This document shows, one piece after another, positions 1 to 11,284 of a DNA stretch of 64,000 bases (the first letter of the stretch is position 1; every line of letters begins with the position of its first letter). The translations under genes and the position numbers were made by a program. The stretch is from Bagarius yarrelli (Eukaryota > Chordata > Actinopteri > Siluriformes > Sisoridae). The notes beneath the pieces are model-generated. The model did not search any database. It was not told the origin of the DNA and was given only the letters and a program-made list of their open reading frames with translations. The DNA lies in NCBI GenBank assembly GCA_005784505.1, contig VCAZ01000020.1:1707392-1771391 (forward strand). The letters are read 5' to 3'.

Positions 1-354
1 AATAAAAGCAAAAATGGCAACTGAGAATTTCGAGAATATGCAGAATTGTAAGCGGCCTGTCAATGTGTCTGGCTATATTTAATGAAGATGCCCAGCACAA
101 CTTGTTCATGTTTTACTAAACTAACATGCCTGTTAACCTGTAACTAACCAAATTAATATGTATCTTCTTCCCCTTCTTTCCCTTTTCTTCCATACCTACT
201 CCTCCTTTTTTTATTTTATTTAATTAATTACTGCTCTTTTATACTCTCTCTCTCTTCTGACCTACTAACATCATGACATTACTTAATATCCACTTATTTT
301 CCTGTCCTTTTATTTCACTAATCACTTCTCTGCTCGATCACTCGCACCCTTCAG
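1..354 (+). other. Last intron of the synaptogyrin gene (3' part)
   Basis: This is non-coding sequence upstream of the synaptogyrin terminal exon. It ends in a pyrimidine-rich stretch with an AG acceptor at 353-354. No exon or repeat was recognised in it. Confidence 0.7.
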
Positions 355-561
355 GCCGGTCAGGCTTTCCTGGCATTTCAGAGGTACAAGCTCGGAGCAA
401 GTTCCAGTCTCTTCTCGCAGAATTACACCGACCCAAACGAGGAGGCAGCAGCACATTCCGAAGGCATGGAATACACGGGTTACACAGAAGACACAGAGGA
501 ACCGGGCAGTGTGCATCCCAACTATGATGGATCTACCGGTTACCAAGGCCACGAGTACTGA
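355..561 (+). CDS. syngr: Synaptogyrin, C-terminal coding exon (partial gene)
   Basis: This is the terminal coding exon of a synaptogyrin, a four-pass membrane protein of synaptic-like vesicles (MARVEL family). The exon starts in phase 0 after the AG at 353-354 and gives 68 residues before the TGA at 559-561. The first residues, AGQAFLAFQRYKLGA, are the end of the fourth membrane segment. The next part, SSSLFSQNYTDPNEE, matches the LFSQ-Y-DP motif of synaptogyrins 1 and 3. The remainder is the acidic, Tyr/Gly-rich cytoplasmic tail with repeated GY pairs, ending GYQGHEY. The earlier exons lie upstream of the window. The paralogue cannot be fixed from this exon: the LFSQ motif favours the synaptogyrin 1/3 type over mammalian synaptogyrin 2. 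Family assignment is firm; the gene number is not. Confidence 0.88.
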   Translation, partial: AGQAFLAFQRYKLGASSSLFSQNYTDPNEEAAAHSEGMEYTGYTEDTEEPGSVHPNYDGSTGYQGHEY

Positions 562-2160
562 ACCGCCTTACAATCAGCTTTATTGTAAGAGCTTTGAAAA
601 GGAGGAAAGCTGATGTAAAATCTTGAAACAAATGCCATTATGTGGTGTTTAAGGAGAAAAGAAATGTGGTATTTATTAACTTCTTATTCCAGGGGTTTAG
701 TCTGGAAATGGAACAGGTTCTAACCTTGAGATGGACAGTTGGTTTGATTAAGATCATTGGTAATATTCACACTGCCTGTGTGGAAGGGATTCCAAGCCTT
801 TTGTTGAATAGTGCTATTAGCTGGTTTCTATAGTTAGATTGAAGTAATATTAAATATTAATAGTAAAAGGAAACCTTTTAAATAGAAATACAATTTTTTT
901 TTATCAATTTTTTAACAACAGGACAGTCCAAAGAACATTTTAGGATGAAATTATCTAAATCTGCATATTAAAACTAGCAAAAATGACAGAAGTGACAGTA
1001 TGTTGAAAGCACATTTGGTGTTTATATCAACAAAGTAAGCAGCTGATAAAATTCGATTATTCTACTTCCACCATTAAGCTCCTAAAATGGCAAGATAGGA
1101 AAAAAAATTATAGAAAAAACGCAGACCACAAAATAATTCTCTTCTTTCAATGTCATTGGTAAAGGAAGGTGTTTTTTAAAATAGAACTCAAATGCTTTTA
1201 ATAAAATATTATTAGATTTATAATACAGAATAGAATAAATTTAGAATATTAATTGCAGAATCAAAGTATAACATTAGCAGGTCCTAAGGTACTTCTTTTA
1301 TTTTTAACCACTGCAGACAATATTTTTTTTATTTATTATCACTGCTGAAATGTACATTTGATTTATTTATTGTTAATATATAAAATCAATTCCTTACCAG
1401 CCTCAGTTGCTTCTCACTAATGATTTTATCTTTCTGTACAATTAAAATTAAAACTAAAAAAAATAACTTTCCAGCTGATTTTTAAAAAATGGTCAAACGC
1501 AGGAGATTTATTGTAGATAAATTTCTCACAAAAAAAGTCACTATGATAATAAAATGTATACACTTTTCAATGGTGCATCTACTATACAAGTCTTAACCTT
1601 ACTACCCTGTTACTATAGAAATAATAATGCTGGAAGCTGAGTTACTCTCAAACTTATAGTATAGTTAATAAAGACAATTAAAATCAATAATTCAACAGAA
1701 ATTTTTCTTTAAATACTCAAAGAAATGCCAAAGATGCCTAATTAACACGTTTAGTTTATGTCTTGTACACAGTTACACTCTTTTTATGGGAATTGTAGCA
1801 TTTGTTATATAGTACAACCTAAGAATTAGTCTCTATTTTACAGTTTGTTGGTTAATACAGATTGTGTGTTCCTGGTTCGAATATCTAAAGTATCTATGTT
1901 TGGGTTTTTTTCTATTGTCCTGTGTACATGTATATGATTAGCTTAGAAAGTTTATGCCGTTTTTATGCCGTCACAAATCTGATTTCTTATTCAATAAGAA
2001 AAAATGTCTGTGTTTATTCTAATAATAGTGCAAAATCTGTGGTCGTTGTGTTATTAAATTAAAAAAAAAAACTTCAAGGGGATAAATATGTTGTAGTGTA
2101 TGTCATTCTGAAATGACTGAAATAGCCTGTAATGTGATCAAAAATATATTAAATATTAAA
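562..2160 (+). other. Probable synaptogyrin 3' UTR and AT-rich downstream DNA
   Basis: AT-rich, repeat-free sequence follows the synaptogyrin stop codon. Several AATAAA hexamers occur (for example 1200-1205 and 1234-1239), so the cleavage site cannot be chosen by eye. No other gene is seen. Confidence 0.5.
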
Positions 2161-2587
2161 CATCAGTGTAAAAGCGGGTATTTCCCAGTGACGTAGCAAA
2201 ATGATTGAATTTCTGCTTCCAGAACATACAGTGTGCTGTGCTGTCAGAATGAGAGACGGTGACATCAGTATTTGTTTATGCCCCGTACGTCAGGGAGCAA
2301 GCTACGGTCAATGATCATAAGTAACGTGAGTAGCTGAACATTCGTAACATCTGTCAGGATTGTAATTCATCACATGAATGACTACAGCTTAGATGTCACA
2401 TAGACTTACACTGAGTCTCTCTACATATAAACTATGAGATTTTACAGTAACAGTTATTTGATTAATATTTTAATGACTTTAAACAGAGACTTTTTTTCAA
2501 AATAGATTAAATAATAGAATAAAAGTTATAGGCAATTGGGGTTGCTGTTATGGGAATATAATAGCACAGTGGTTTCATGTGAGGGAT

Positions 2588-2748
2588 GTGGTAGCACGTT
2601 AGTTAAGGTGTCATACTACTAATTTGCCACTGCTGGGCCCCTAAGCGAGGCTCTTAACCCCTAATTGCTCAGTTGTATAAAGAAAGATAAATGTACGTCA
2701 CTCTGAGTAAGGACGTCTGCCAAATGCTATAACTGTAAATGTAAATGT
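2588..2748 (+). repeat. V-SINE copy (tRNA-derived)
   Basis: A degenerate pol III head (GGTAGCACGTTAGTTAAGG) is followed by the GGGCCCCTAAGC body and the V-tail CGTCTGCCAAATGCT with AAATGTAAATG. Polarity is head to tail on the plus strand. Confidence 0.85.
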
Positions 2749-3359
2749 GATCATACCGTTTCAGTAAAGGTGCATCCAGCTGTGTTTTTTTCTTATGTCA
2801 GTCCTAATTCAGGTTATCCAGTCTTACTATTCAGTCGTCTTTTCCTTTGGCGTTAGAAAGATAAAAAATAATAAAAAAAATATAAATTAGCATTTTAAAT
2901 CGAATATGTTTTAGGAGATTATAGTGTTAGGGTCAATTTTAATAATTATTTTGGTTGAAATTTCCAATTGCTGAAATATAAAAGCTATCCAGGTTAAAAA
3001 AAAACTGGCTCACAAGATTATTTTCTTAACTTATATCAATTGTATTGTATTTTATAGAACTATATAGTCTTTAGTGAATAGAACAGCCGGAGAAAAGTTT
3101 CCATATTGACTGACTGTCACTCATCAGAGTGTCCACATTAGTGCAACCTGGGTCTCATCACGGTGACGATGATCATACTGATGATGATGTTCATGACAGT
3201 AATAATAATATAGGTCGCTGTGTGCATTTAGTTAGACGCCCACACGCTTGTATTACAGACAGGCCACTTACTGGCAACAGGGGATTTTAAAGCTTGTTTC
3301 CAACTGCGTGTGTGTGTGTGGGTGGGTGGGTAGGAGAGTGAGTAGGAACGATGGAGTGT

Positions 3360-3431
3360 CAGCTGTCGGCACAGACAGAGTGGTGTGTGGTGAGGCCATA
3401 GTGTAGAAATAGCATCAGAGCATGTATAAAA
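3360..3431 (+). promoter_or_regulatory. Muscle-type promoter of tcap
   Basis: A CAGCTG E-box (3360-3365) of the type bound by MyoD factors, an imperfect MEF2-like site GTAGAAATAG (3403-3412) and a TATA box TATAAAA (3425-3431) occur in that order. They sit about 170-245 bp upstream of the telethonin start codon. E-box plus MEF2 control fits a sarcomere gene. Factor binding is inferred from motifs only. Confidence 0.6.
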
Positions 3432-3604
3432 GCACACACCCTCACTGCGACAGACCCAGAGTAGAAGCTGAGTAGCTGAGAGAAGTAAATATTTCCTTTC
3501 AATACACACACAATATAGAAAATATGCAGGTTTGCACAGTTTTGCAAAAATGTGGCGGATGTGTGGTGGGAGCTGAGCTGAGCTGCAGCGTCCGAGAGCA
3601 AAAC

Positions 3605-4244
3605 ATGTCCCAAAAAGAGAGCTACACAGCCGATTGGCAAAGTGTCAACATGAGAACGCAGCATGAGGACCGGTAAGTTTTTACACAGTCACACACATTT
3701 AAATATATAGCTATAAACTTTTTAGATATATCTATAAGAAGCTTTTAATCAAAATAAGGGATATACTTTCTATAATATATTGTGTCAGAAAGAATTAATG
3801 CAATGAAATAATAAGAAATAACAGAAAATTAACATAAATGCTTCTCTGTACAGCCAGTCAATGAAGATGTCTGATGATTCCCGGCGAGAAACACTGTCCC
3901 GTTACTGGCGCTCCCGTCCCCTCTCACAGCAATGTCCTTCAGGCGTCGTCCGTGTCGGCACCGTGGAGTCCGGCATCGGCGAGCACCAACTGCTACCCTA
4001 CAGAAACACTCTCCCTCTGCCCATCTTCAAACCGGTCGAGCTGGGTGTGAGGTTGGGCCGCGGTGCCCCACACAACCTGGACGATGTGCCCAGCGCTCGT
4101 ATGCCTGATGGAGCGTGCCCAGCCAAGAGAGACATCCAGGAACTCACACGAGACCTGCCTCCTGTCAAACCCCTCCGTATGGAGTTCGCCAAGGCTCCCA
4201 TAACCCTAGGCAGGTCCATGTCTCAGGAGGCTCAGAGAGGTTGA
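3605..4244 (+). CDS. tcap: Telethonin (titin-cap protein), complete two-exon gene
   Basis: Telethonin clamps the N-terminal Z1-Z2 Ig domains of two titin molecules at the sarcomere Z-disc and also binds Z-disc and T-tubule partners. Exon 1 is 3605-3672 (ATG at 3605) and exon 2 is 3854-4244. The intron has a GTAAGT donor at 3673 and a CAG acceptor at 3851-3853, and a split Arg codon joins the exons in frame. The product has 152 residues; human telethonin has 167 and also two coding exons. Diagnostic matches are LPYRNTLPLPIFKP (human has the same LPLPIF core), the RDIQELTRDLPPV segment (human counterpart EITKQLPPV) and the C-terminus RSMSQEAQRG, identical to human. There is no signal peptide or membrane segment. 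The exons are GC-richer than their surroundings. The Ser before the final RSMS block (human Ser157) is Gly here. An ATG-initiated reading of exon 2 alone would miss the first 25 residues. Confidence 0.93.
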
Positions 4245-4744
4245 AGAGATAGATGTGGAGAAGAAAAGACAGAAAGAAATGATCAGATGGACCTGTAGAA
4301 CCTGTGAAAGAGTGAACAGACAGAGAGAAAAATGGATTAATGCTGCAAATCTAGCTAGACAATGTAAGCGGTAGAAGTGTTACACACTCTCGTGTCGTAT
4401 TGCTGCAGTTAAAATGAATGTAAATGCGGGTGATTTTTTTTTTTTAAAGATTCCATTTGTGTAGGAATGTAGAGGTTTTTTTGTATTGACACTTAAAAAT
4501 AGTCTTGTATTTTTGTTACTTGAGAATGATATGACTGTATAACAGTAAGTCGAGAGAAAGAGAGAGAGAGAGAAAGAAAGAGAGAGAGAAAGAGAAATTC
4601 ATTTTGTTCATAATGCGAAAAATTGAACGTTTAAAAAACTATTAAGTGCACAAATAAATAACAATATAATCAATTAACAGTAATTAACAATGACTTAAGG
4701 GTTTAACAGTTGAATGTTTCTAATTCCTCTATTATAAAGTTTGG

Positions 4745-4750
4745 AATAAA
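4745..4750 (+). terminator. Probable poly(A) signal of tcap
   Basis: An AATAAA hexamer lies about 500 bp after the tcap stop codon, downstream of an AT-rich 3' UTR that contains a (GA)n run at 4553-4596. It is the most likely signal before the next repeat; cleavage is unproven. Confidence 0.5.
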
Positions 4751-4987
4751 ATTACATTAAACACAAGACCAATCAATCAATGTTGTCAAGCTTACATTCA
4801 TTTTTACATTCTTAACAATATTATTGAGCAAATTTGGAAGCAGACAAATGTCTGGATTGTCTTTGTCCATAACGTTACAATGTCTCAGACCCAAACAATA
4901 GAACCAGGAACCTGACCTAAATAATAATCTTTTAGCTGAATAAACACAAATTCCAAAAACACTCCAAAAATGTAGTGAAAAGCTTTC

Positions 4988-5238
4988 TATCCATCCGTCA
5001 CTCCATCCATCCATCCATTGTTTATACCCACTTATTCCTAATCAGTGTCACGGGGATCTGCTGATGTCTATCCCAGCTGTCACTTGGCAAAAGACAGTGG
5101 TACATCCTGGACAGGTTACCAGTCCATCACACTACACACACTCACACTCACTTCTATGGGCAATTTAGAATCACCAATCAACCCAACATACATGTTTTTG
5201 GACTGTGAGAGGAAACTGGAGAACCCGGAGTAAAGACC
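4988..5238 (-). repeat. tRNA-headed SINE with ATGG/ATGA tail (family B), 5' truncated
   Basis: Read on the minus strand it holds the family landmarks GTCCAAAAACATGT, GATTGGTGATTCTAAATTG, CCATCACA and GGGGTCACGG in inverted order. The CCATCCATCC run at its left edge is the complement of the short tandem tail. The tRNA-like head is missing. Confidence 0.75.
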
Positions 5239-5756
5239 TCTGCTGGAAAAGCCTTCTAGAGCAACGCGAGGAAGATAACTCTGGAATGGAATGTTAAAAA
5301 TTACATATGGATGTGATGGTCAGCGTGTGTGTAGGTATTTTATTTTATTCACGTTTGATATTATTTTTTTGTATAATATTTGAATTAATAAGCTATAAAA
5401 AAAAGTCTGCGTTAAATAAAAAGTTTAAATACAGAGAAATAAAGAAATAAAAAATACAATGAAATTTTATATTACATCATTAAATGTAAGCTGTGTGACA
5501 AATAGATGAAAAAATAATGTTATGGTGCGAAACAGTAAACTGCCTCGACAGATTTATGATTTATGTTCTTTCTTTGCTCCGTTTCTGTCTTTGTCTACTA
5601 ATACCAGAGGAATAAACACTACTCCTATAAAAGACGTTACATAAAATTTATTGCTTACACTTAACACAACTTGAGTTTCAAATGCCAACATTGTTTTACT
5701 GTATAATCATTTTTAAATATTCTATTTTTACTGTAAACCTTTTTTTTTTATTGAAC

Positions 5757-6290
5757 AGAACTGCATAAGAGGATCTGCTCCAGAATCTGTAATAATATAT
5801 CTTTAGAAAAATAACTTTTTTTAGCCCTTTTCCTTTTTTTTTCCGGTAAAACAATCATAACTGCGGAAGTTCTTAGTTCCCTCCTTTAAAATACTTTATT
5901 TGCTCTCAATACAGTCTACCAGTTACATTTACAGCATTCGGTAGACACCCTTATCACCCAGAGCGACTTACATTTATCTCTTTTATACAACTAAGCAATT
6001 AGCCTTTGTTCAGGGGCCAGACAGTGGCAAAAATGTGTGGTGCTGGGAATCAAACCCCGGTCTTCCAATTAGCAGTCCAACACCTTAACCACTGTGCTAC
6101 CACTTCTCTCAGTTAGGGAAACCAGCCCAATATGGGAACTGTTTCGGCTTTTCGCAGTTGTTCTGTAGGCGGACAAACAGATTCATTGCTCTCGGAAACA
6201 AATTCCAAACTGATCCCGAAATAGTTCAAACGCCTACCGTGTCATCGGAATGATCATTCCCGTTGTGATGCGTTAATAAATGATGAGTTA
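5757..6290 (+). repeat. Tandem duplication, copy 1 (interrupted by a V-SINE)
   Basis: This segment is repeated directly at 6309-6795. Shared blocks include CAGAATCTGTA, AATACAGTCTACC, CAGTTGTTCTGT and GATCCCGAAATAGTTC, in the same order. Copy 1 carries a V-SINE at 5928-6112 that copy 2 lacks. Confidence 0.85.
5928..6112 (-). repeat. V-SINE inserted in copy 1 of the tandem duplication
   Basis: On the minus strand it shows the head GGTAGCACAGTGGTTAAGG, the GGGGTTTGATTCCC box B and the V-tail. The hexamer CAGTTA flanks both ends and is a plausible target-site duplication; copy 2 of the duplication preserves an uninterrupted version of the site. Confidence 0.85.
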
Positions 6291-6308
6291 ATAAACTACT
6301 TTTTTTTC

Positions 6309-6795
6309 ATTTGCTCCAGAACCTGTAGTAAAAATATAAACGTCTTTATTTTGTAACATAGACTTTACAGTACAGTGAAATTTGTTTCTTCGCATATCCC
6401 ATCTTAGAAAGTTGGGGTCAGAGCGTCCTTGGAGAAGGAAGGGTTAAGTGGACGTAAATCTTCCTGGTCTTCCAATCTAACAACTCAGCGCCTTAACCAT
6501 TTGAGACGCCACTATTTTTTACATCTTTAGATTGGAAAACAACTTTTTAGCCCAATTTTTTTTCCGTGACTACAGTATTATTACAAGTTCTTGGTAAAAT
6601 ACTTTGTTTTCTTTAAATACAGTCCACCGGTTGATAAACGTCCAATAAGGCAACTGTTTTGGCTTTTTCGCAGTTGTTCTGTGGGCGGACAAACAGATTC
6701 ATTGCTCTCGGAAACAAATTCCGAACTGATCCCGAAATAGTTCAAACGCCCACCGTGTCATCGGAATGATCATTCCCTTTGTGATGAGTTAATAC
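6309..6795 (+). repeat. Tandem duplication, copy 2 (interrupted by a different SINE)
   Basis: Direct repeat of 5757-6290. The block GCGGACAAACAGATTCATTG is identical in both copies. It carries a family C SINE at 6358-6512 that is absent from copy 1. Confidence 0.85.
6358..6512 (-). repeat. Family C SINE (LINE-type 3' tail), degraded
   Basis: It shares CGCATATCCCATCTTAG and GTTGGGGTCAGAGC with the copies at 14979-15190 and 27940-28104. The far 3' end of the tail is altered. Confidence 0.7.
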
Positions 6796-7528
6796 TGTTA
6801 GCTTTCTAACATTAGTCCTCTGCTTAATCTTTTAATTATCATAAAAATCTAAATAAGAAGAGTGGAAAAGGGGAGGTAGCCGTGGAATTAGCCAATGGAG
6901 CAGAACAGACTGTCCCTTGGCATCGTTTCGTTCCGTTTTCGCCAGCGAGCTGGTTTAATGTGACAGACCTTCAAAAGTCTTTTTTCTCTGGCGAGCTATA
7001 GCAAAAATGTCCTGGATAGCACTTAGCACAGGGGGTTCATCTGATGACTTAATGTCTTCATAGCCAACAAATAAATCCAGAAAGTTAAAAAAAAAAAGTT
7101 CTCCAACAAAACAGGCCGCATGTAATATGACTTATAATGCTTCATACTATTAATAGCACCGGTGATGTTTTCATTTGGCTGCCACCTCTGATATGATTGC
7201 CCAAGACTCCAGGAAGCCATGAAATCACGCTAGGGCTAAAATGCAGCACTGTTACAGGAACGTAACCTGAATCTTTACTCTCAGTCCTTTTGCTGGGAGT
7301 ATAACCGGATTAATTAAGAACATGCTGTACATTAGCATATCAATGCTAATCAAATCAGAAAGATCGGTGTTACTGAAATCCTTTCTAATCTGTTCTTTAT
7401 TCATAGCTGAATCCTCAGAGGGAGTGTGAACGGAGAGATGTAAGCAAGAGTCTTTCTGCTCGTCTGCTGATCTCTTAATCCCTCATGTTCTGTCTGTACT
7501 TTTGTTCCAGTGTCATAATGACCTTTAT

Positions 7529-7536
7529 ATCTCTCT

Positions 7537-7590
<54 letters not shown>

Positions 7591-7719
7591 CTCTCTCTCT
7601 CTCTCTCTCTCTCACTCTCTCTCTGTCTCTCCCTCTCTCTTCTTTCTCTCTTTTCTCTCTCTCTCTCTCTCTCTTACTCTCTCTTTGTCTCTCTCTCTCA
7701 CTCTCTCTCTTTCCCTCTT

Positions 7720-7760
<41 letters not shown>

Positions 7761-7850
7761 TTGTCTCTCTCTCTCTCTCTGTCTCTGTCTCTCCCTCTCT
7801 CTCTTTCTCTCTTTTTCTCTCTCTCTCAGTCTCTCTCTCTCTCTCTCTCT

Positions 7851-7885
<35 letters not shown>

Positions 7886-7937
7886 CAAAGTCAAAAGTCA
7901 AAGTCTCTCTCTCTCACACACACACATACACACACAC
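7529..7937. repeat. (CT)n microsatellite with short (CA)n end
   Basis: About 350 bp of CT/TC dinucleotides with scattered interruptions, ending in a short CA run. The open frames across it (Ser/Leu and Leu/Ser/Val repeats) are low-complexity artefacts. Confidence 0.98.
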
Positions 7938-8471
7938 TTCTGTTAACACTTTTGTGCATTTCATATTTTATTAAATGTTTTACAGACTGTACTTTTTTCC
8001 TCATTATTATACATTTCCAGTTGAAACATTAGTTCAAATATTATTATTTAAAGTTTGTTCTTTGAATGATGCAACTCGAATACGATTTCTTTAATTCCAG
8101 AGTGGATAAGACAAAAATACTGGACGCAGTGTTACTGTTTAAAAAATGTATCACGCCGACTTTTATAAGATTCTTATAAAGGTGTCCATAAACTTTTAAT
8201 CGAAATGGTGTCTGTCAGAAATCTACACAGAAAATCCATTAATATTAAAATGGATATAGTTTGCAAAATGGTTTATACATCGCATGACTTCGGTGCAGTA
8301 AAATGTCACACGATCGCAATATCAATGCATATCCATGAACAGAATAAGCTGTGTGTGGTTGTGTGTCTGTGTGTCTCTTAGAACGCACACGTGTCTGTCC
8401 TCATGCTATCAAAGCACCCATGAGAGCTTTTACATAACCAGCATAACAAACATAACAGTCTTTCCTGACAA

Positions 8472-8472
8472 C

Positions 8473-8523
<51 letters not shown>
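8472..8523. repeat. (CA)n microsatellite
   Basis: A nearly pure CA array of about 50 bp. Confidence 0.98.
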
Positions 8524-8526
<3 letters not shown>

Positions 8527-8895
8527 GAGGAATGTGCTGACCCTCTTTTACAGACAGGATCAGTTAATCACAGCAGTAGATATGTTTCTACTGTCACACA
8601 TGATAGTTAGTAACAGTAGCGATGCTGGATGTTTTTTTTTTTTATTTATTTAAAGATGTAAAATAGACACTATAGAATAAAAGTCTCTGTCCAGACCTGG
8701 TTGCAGAAGAAAATGATTAAGGGGTTGCGTAAAAATTTTAAAGGTGTTCAAATGTAAACTTTAATCAATCAAAACATTTTAACTTTTTACTTCAAATTAA
8801 ACTTTTATTTTAATAGATATCTTAACATGTATTAAATTTAATCCGTTTTACTTTTTTTTTAGTTTTAAGAATCACTCATCTTACTTTTATACAGG

Positions 8896-9145
8896 GTGCG
8901 GTACACCACCAGACCACTAGAGGGCACCCCAGGACTTCTGTCTCTTTGCTCCCCCATTTTGTCAGGGGTTGATTGTTCCCTTATTGTGTCCAGGTGTTGT
9001 TCGTTCCCCTGTTTAGTTTGCGTTTCTATACTCTTGTGTTTTAGTCTGTTCATTTCTTGGGTTGTCTATGTCAGATCTTTACTTTTCTACAATTGGACCT
9101 TGCTTCATTTCTTGCTATGCTAATGCTAATGCTAGTTCCTTGTTT
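8896..9145 (+). repeat. LTR-like repeat fragment
   Basis: It contains CCACTAGAGGGCA, TTGATTGTT, CCAGGTGTTG and TGTGTTTTAGTCTGTT, resembling the candidate solo LTR at 41441-41906. The ends and any target duplication were not found, so its class is uncertain. Confidence 0.4.
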
Positions 9146-9323
9146 GGGTTGGGTTTTTTTTTTGAATTAACAAATACTTAGGTGAAGACAGCACTGCAAT
9201 ACTAGTACACAATATACAACTCAGGTGCAAGAAGAAAAGAAATATATACTTAATTTTATTATTATGTAATTATATAAAATAAATAATTAAATAAATGACT
9301 TAACAATGGGCTAGAGTTTTTTT

Positions 9324-9400
9324 CTGTCATTAATTTCTCACCCTCGTGTTGTTTCACACCCTTAAAACCTTCTTTTATCCTCGGAACACGAATTAAGAAG
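9324..9400 (-). repeat. Fragment of a TTAA-flanked MITE
   Basis: TGTCATTAATTTCTCACCC and TCGGAACACGAATTAAG match the internal part of a widespread otophysan MITE; a near full-length relative is at 54136-54971. A family B SINE abuts its right end. Confidence 0.55.
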
Positions 9401-9705
9401 GCCTGGGTTCGATTCCCAGGTAGGGGCCTTTATGTGTGGAGTTTGCACTGTGCTTGTGTGGGTTTACTCCGGGTTCTCCGGTTTCCTCCAACAGTCCAAA
9501 AACATGTATGTTAGATTGATTGTTGATTCTAAATTGTCCGTAGGAGTGAGTGTGAGTGTGTGTGTGTGGCCCTGTGATGGACTGGTGACCTGTCCAGGGT
9601 GTCCCCCTCCTAACTTTTACCCTTTCAGAGAAGGCTGGGATAGACTCCAGCAGATCCCTGTGACCCCGAATTAGGGAATAAGCAGGTATAGAAGATGAAT
9701 GAATA
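9401..9705 (+). repeat. Family B SINE (tRNA-headed, RTE-like tail)
   Basis: In order: box B GGGTTCGATTCCC, TGTGGAGTTTGCA, GTCCAAAAACATGTATG, GCCCTGTGATGGACTGG, GACCTGTCCAGGGTGT, GACCCCGAATTAGGG and the tail AAGCAGGTATAG with ATGAATGA. It is one of the longest copies here. Confidence 0.85.
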
Positions 9706-10284
9706 AATGAAAAGGACATTTTTCTAATTAAGTCCAGTTTTATTAATTCTGTATCTTTTAAATATTTTAACACTATATTAAGCACTTTTATATTCTTACT
9801 TAATAGATTATTTATTGAAAGTTGTACTTATAATATTTTAAGAGCCTCTAATAATTAAATTAGACTTTTTACTTCTAACTTACTTGTATATCTGAGTGTT
9901 TTTTACTACGTCACATGTTCACTACACTGTGTTTGTCATCACGTCGGATCTGCCGTGACGGACTTGACCCTAATCCGGCGTAATGACATTGAACACATGC
10001 CCGTGACACTCGGGGGGAGGGAGCATGCTGTATAAAAGCTATAGTTTTGACTGAACTGTTGACTGAACATCTATAAAAGTTACTCTGATTGGTTTAATTC
10101 TACCCAATTTATCGTATTTTTATAAACAGTTCATCCTGGATTTCCCCCCAAAAAAGATGTAACGTTTGATTGTATTGTATTATTAATTTGTAAGATCTAC
10201 GGTTGCATGGTGGTTCGCCATTGTAGGGATAATTTAACATGACATTAAACCAAATGCACTCTGATTGGTTGCTTAACATATTAA

Positions 10285-10431
10285 AGTGGTAGCGCAGTGG
10301 TTAAGTTGTTGGACCCCACCAAGCCACCACTGCTGGTCCCCTGAGCAAGGCCCTTAACCCCCAATTGCTCAGTTGTATAACAAGAAATATTGTATGTCGC
10401 TCTGGATAAAGGGCGTCTGGCAAATGTAAAT
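10285..10431 (+). repeat. V-SINE copy
   Basis: Box A-like GGTAGCGCAGTGGTTAAG, then CTGAGCAAGGCCCTTAACCC and GTCGCTCTGGATAAAGG with GGCGTCTGGCAAATG. Confidence 0.88.
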
Positions 10432-11284
10432 TAGTCAGATGCTCTTTTTGACTAGCAAAGTCTGTTATGGAGTCCCGACCTTTTGCTAACAGTCTGAATG
10501 TCGAGACTAAACATGTAAATAAACAACACAAGCTATTCCTAAGCAGTAATAATTAATCAATAATGTAAGTTTAATGCAAATAAATTGACTTTTTGGTTAA
10601 AATGCATTTCTGCATGTGTGAAAGTCTCCCTGAAAAAAAGATTTTTATCAAATTAAAGACATTTAAAATAAGTTCGGATACACATGTTGACACACACACA
10701 CTTGCTTCACTGTTCCTTCCTACTTGAAGTAAATTTTTCATTTTCCATCATTTATTCATAATTTTTTTATCTATTATTTCATTTATACAGTATGTTTGAA
10801 ATATATTTCAAAAGTTAGTCTGGTCTGAGTGACGTGACTGTCCTCATTTATTTGTATGTTTATCTGTTGTTTAGTCTATTTAATATTATAGATGCCAGTA
10901 AAAATCCCCTACGGCGCCACCCCCTGCAATATGAAACCCTTCCTCTCAGCACCCTCCTGAGGAAATATATGTTCTCACGGCCAGGCAGCTCTAATATACA
11001 ATCAATACCAACCATTTTTGTCATCCTAGTATGTAAGAGAGTTCATGTAAGGACAAGCAAAGCATGAAACATTTCCTATTATTCTGTCCTATCATATACA
11101 TTTAAGAACCATTAACAGTGTAATATTAATAACCTCTGACATCCTCACATGGACCTCAGCATGACTCTCACTGTCCTCTGCTGTCCACATGCTAGAATTA
11201 CCCATGCTTTTGCTGCCGGCTGGGATTTCTGATTCAGATGAGTCGATCTGTTAAATGTTTAAGCAATTAGTCACGTTTTATCAG

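Noticed and set aside
3861..4244. Telethonin exon 2 frame taken alone as a 127-residue gene with its own ATG
   Set aside because: A GT-AG intron joins it in frame to an upstream exon with a proper start at 3605, matching the two-exon structure and N-terminal Trp region of telethonin.
7485..8032. Long Ser/Leu and Leu/Ser/Val frames
   Set aside because: Translation of a CT microsatellite; no coding signal.
9940..10040. Promoter with TGACGG motifs and TATAAAAG near 10030
   Set aside because: A TATA-like box is present, but no exon or transcript-like sequence follows on the plus strand.
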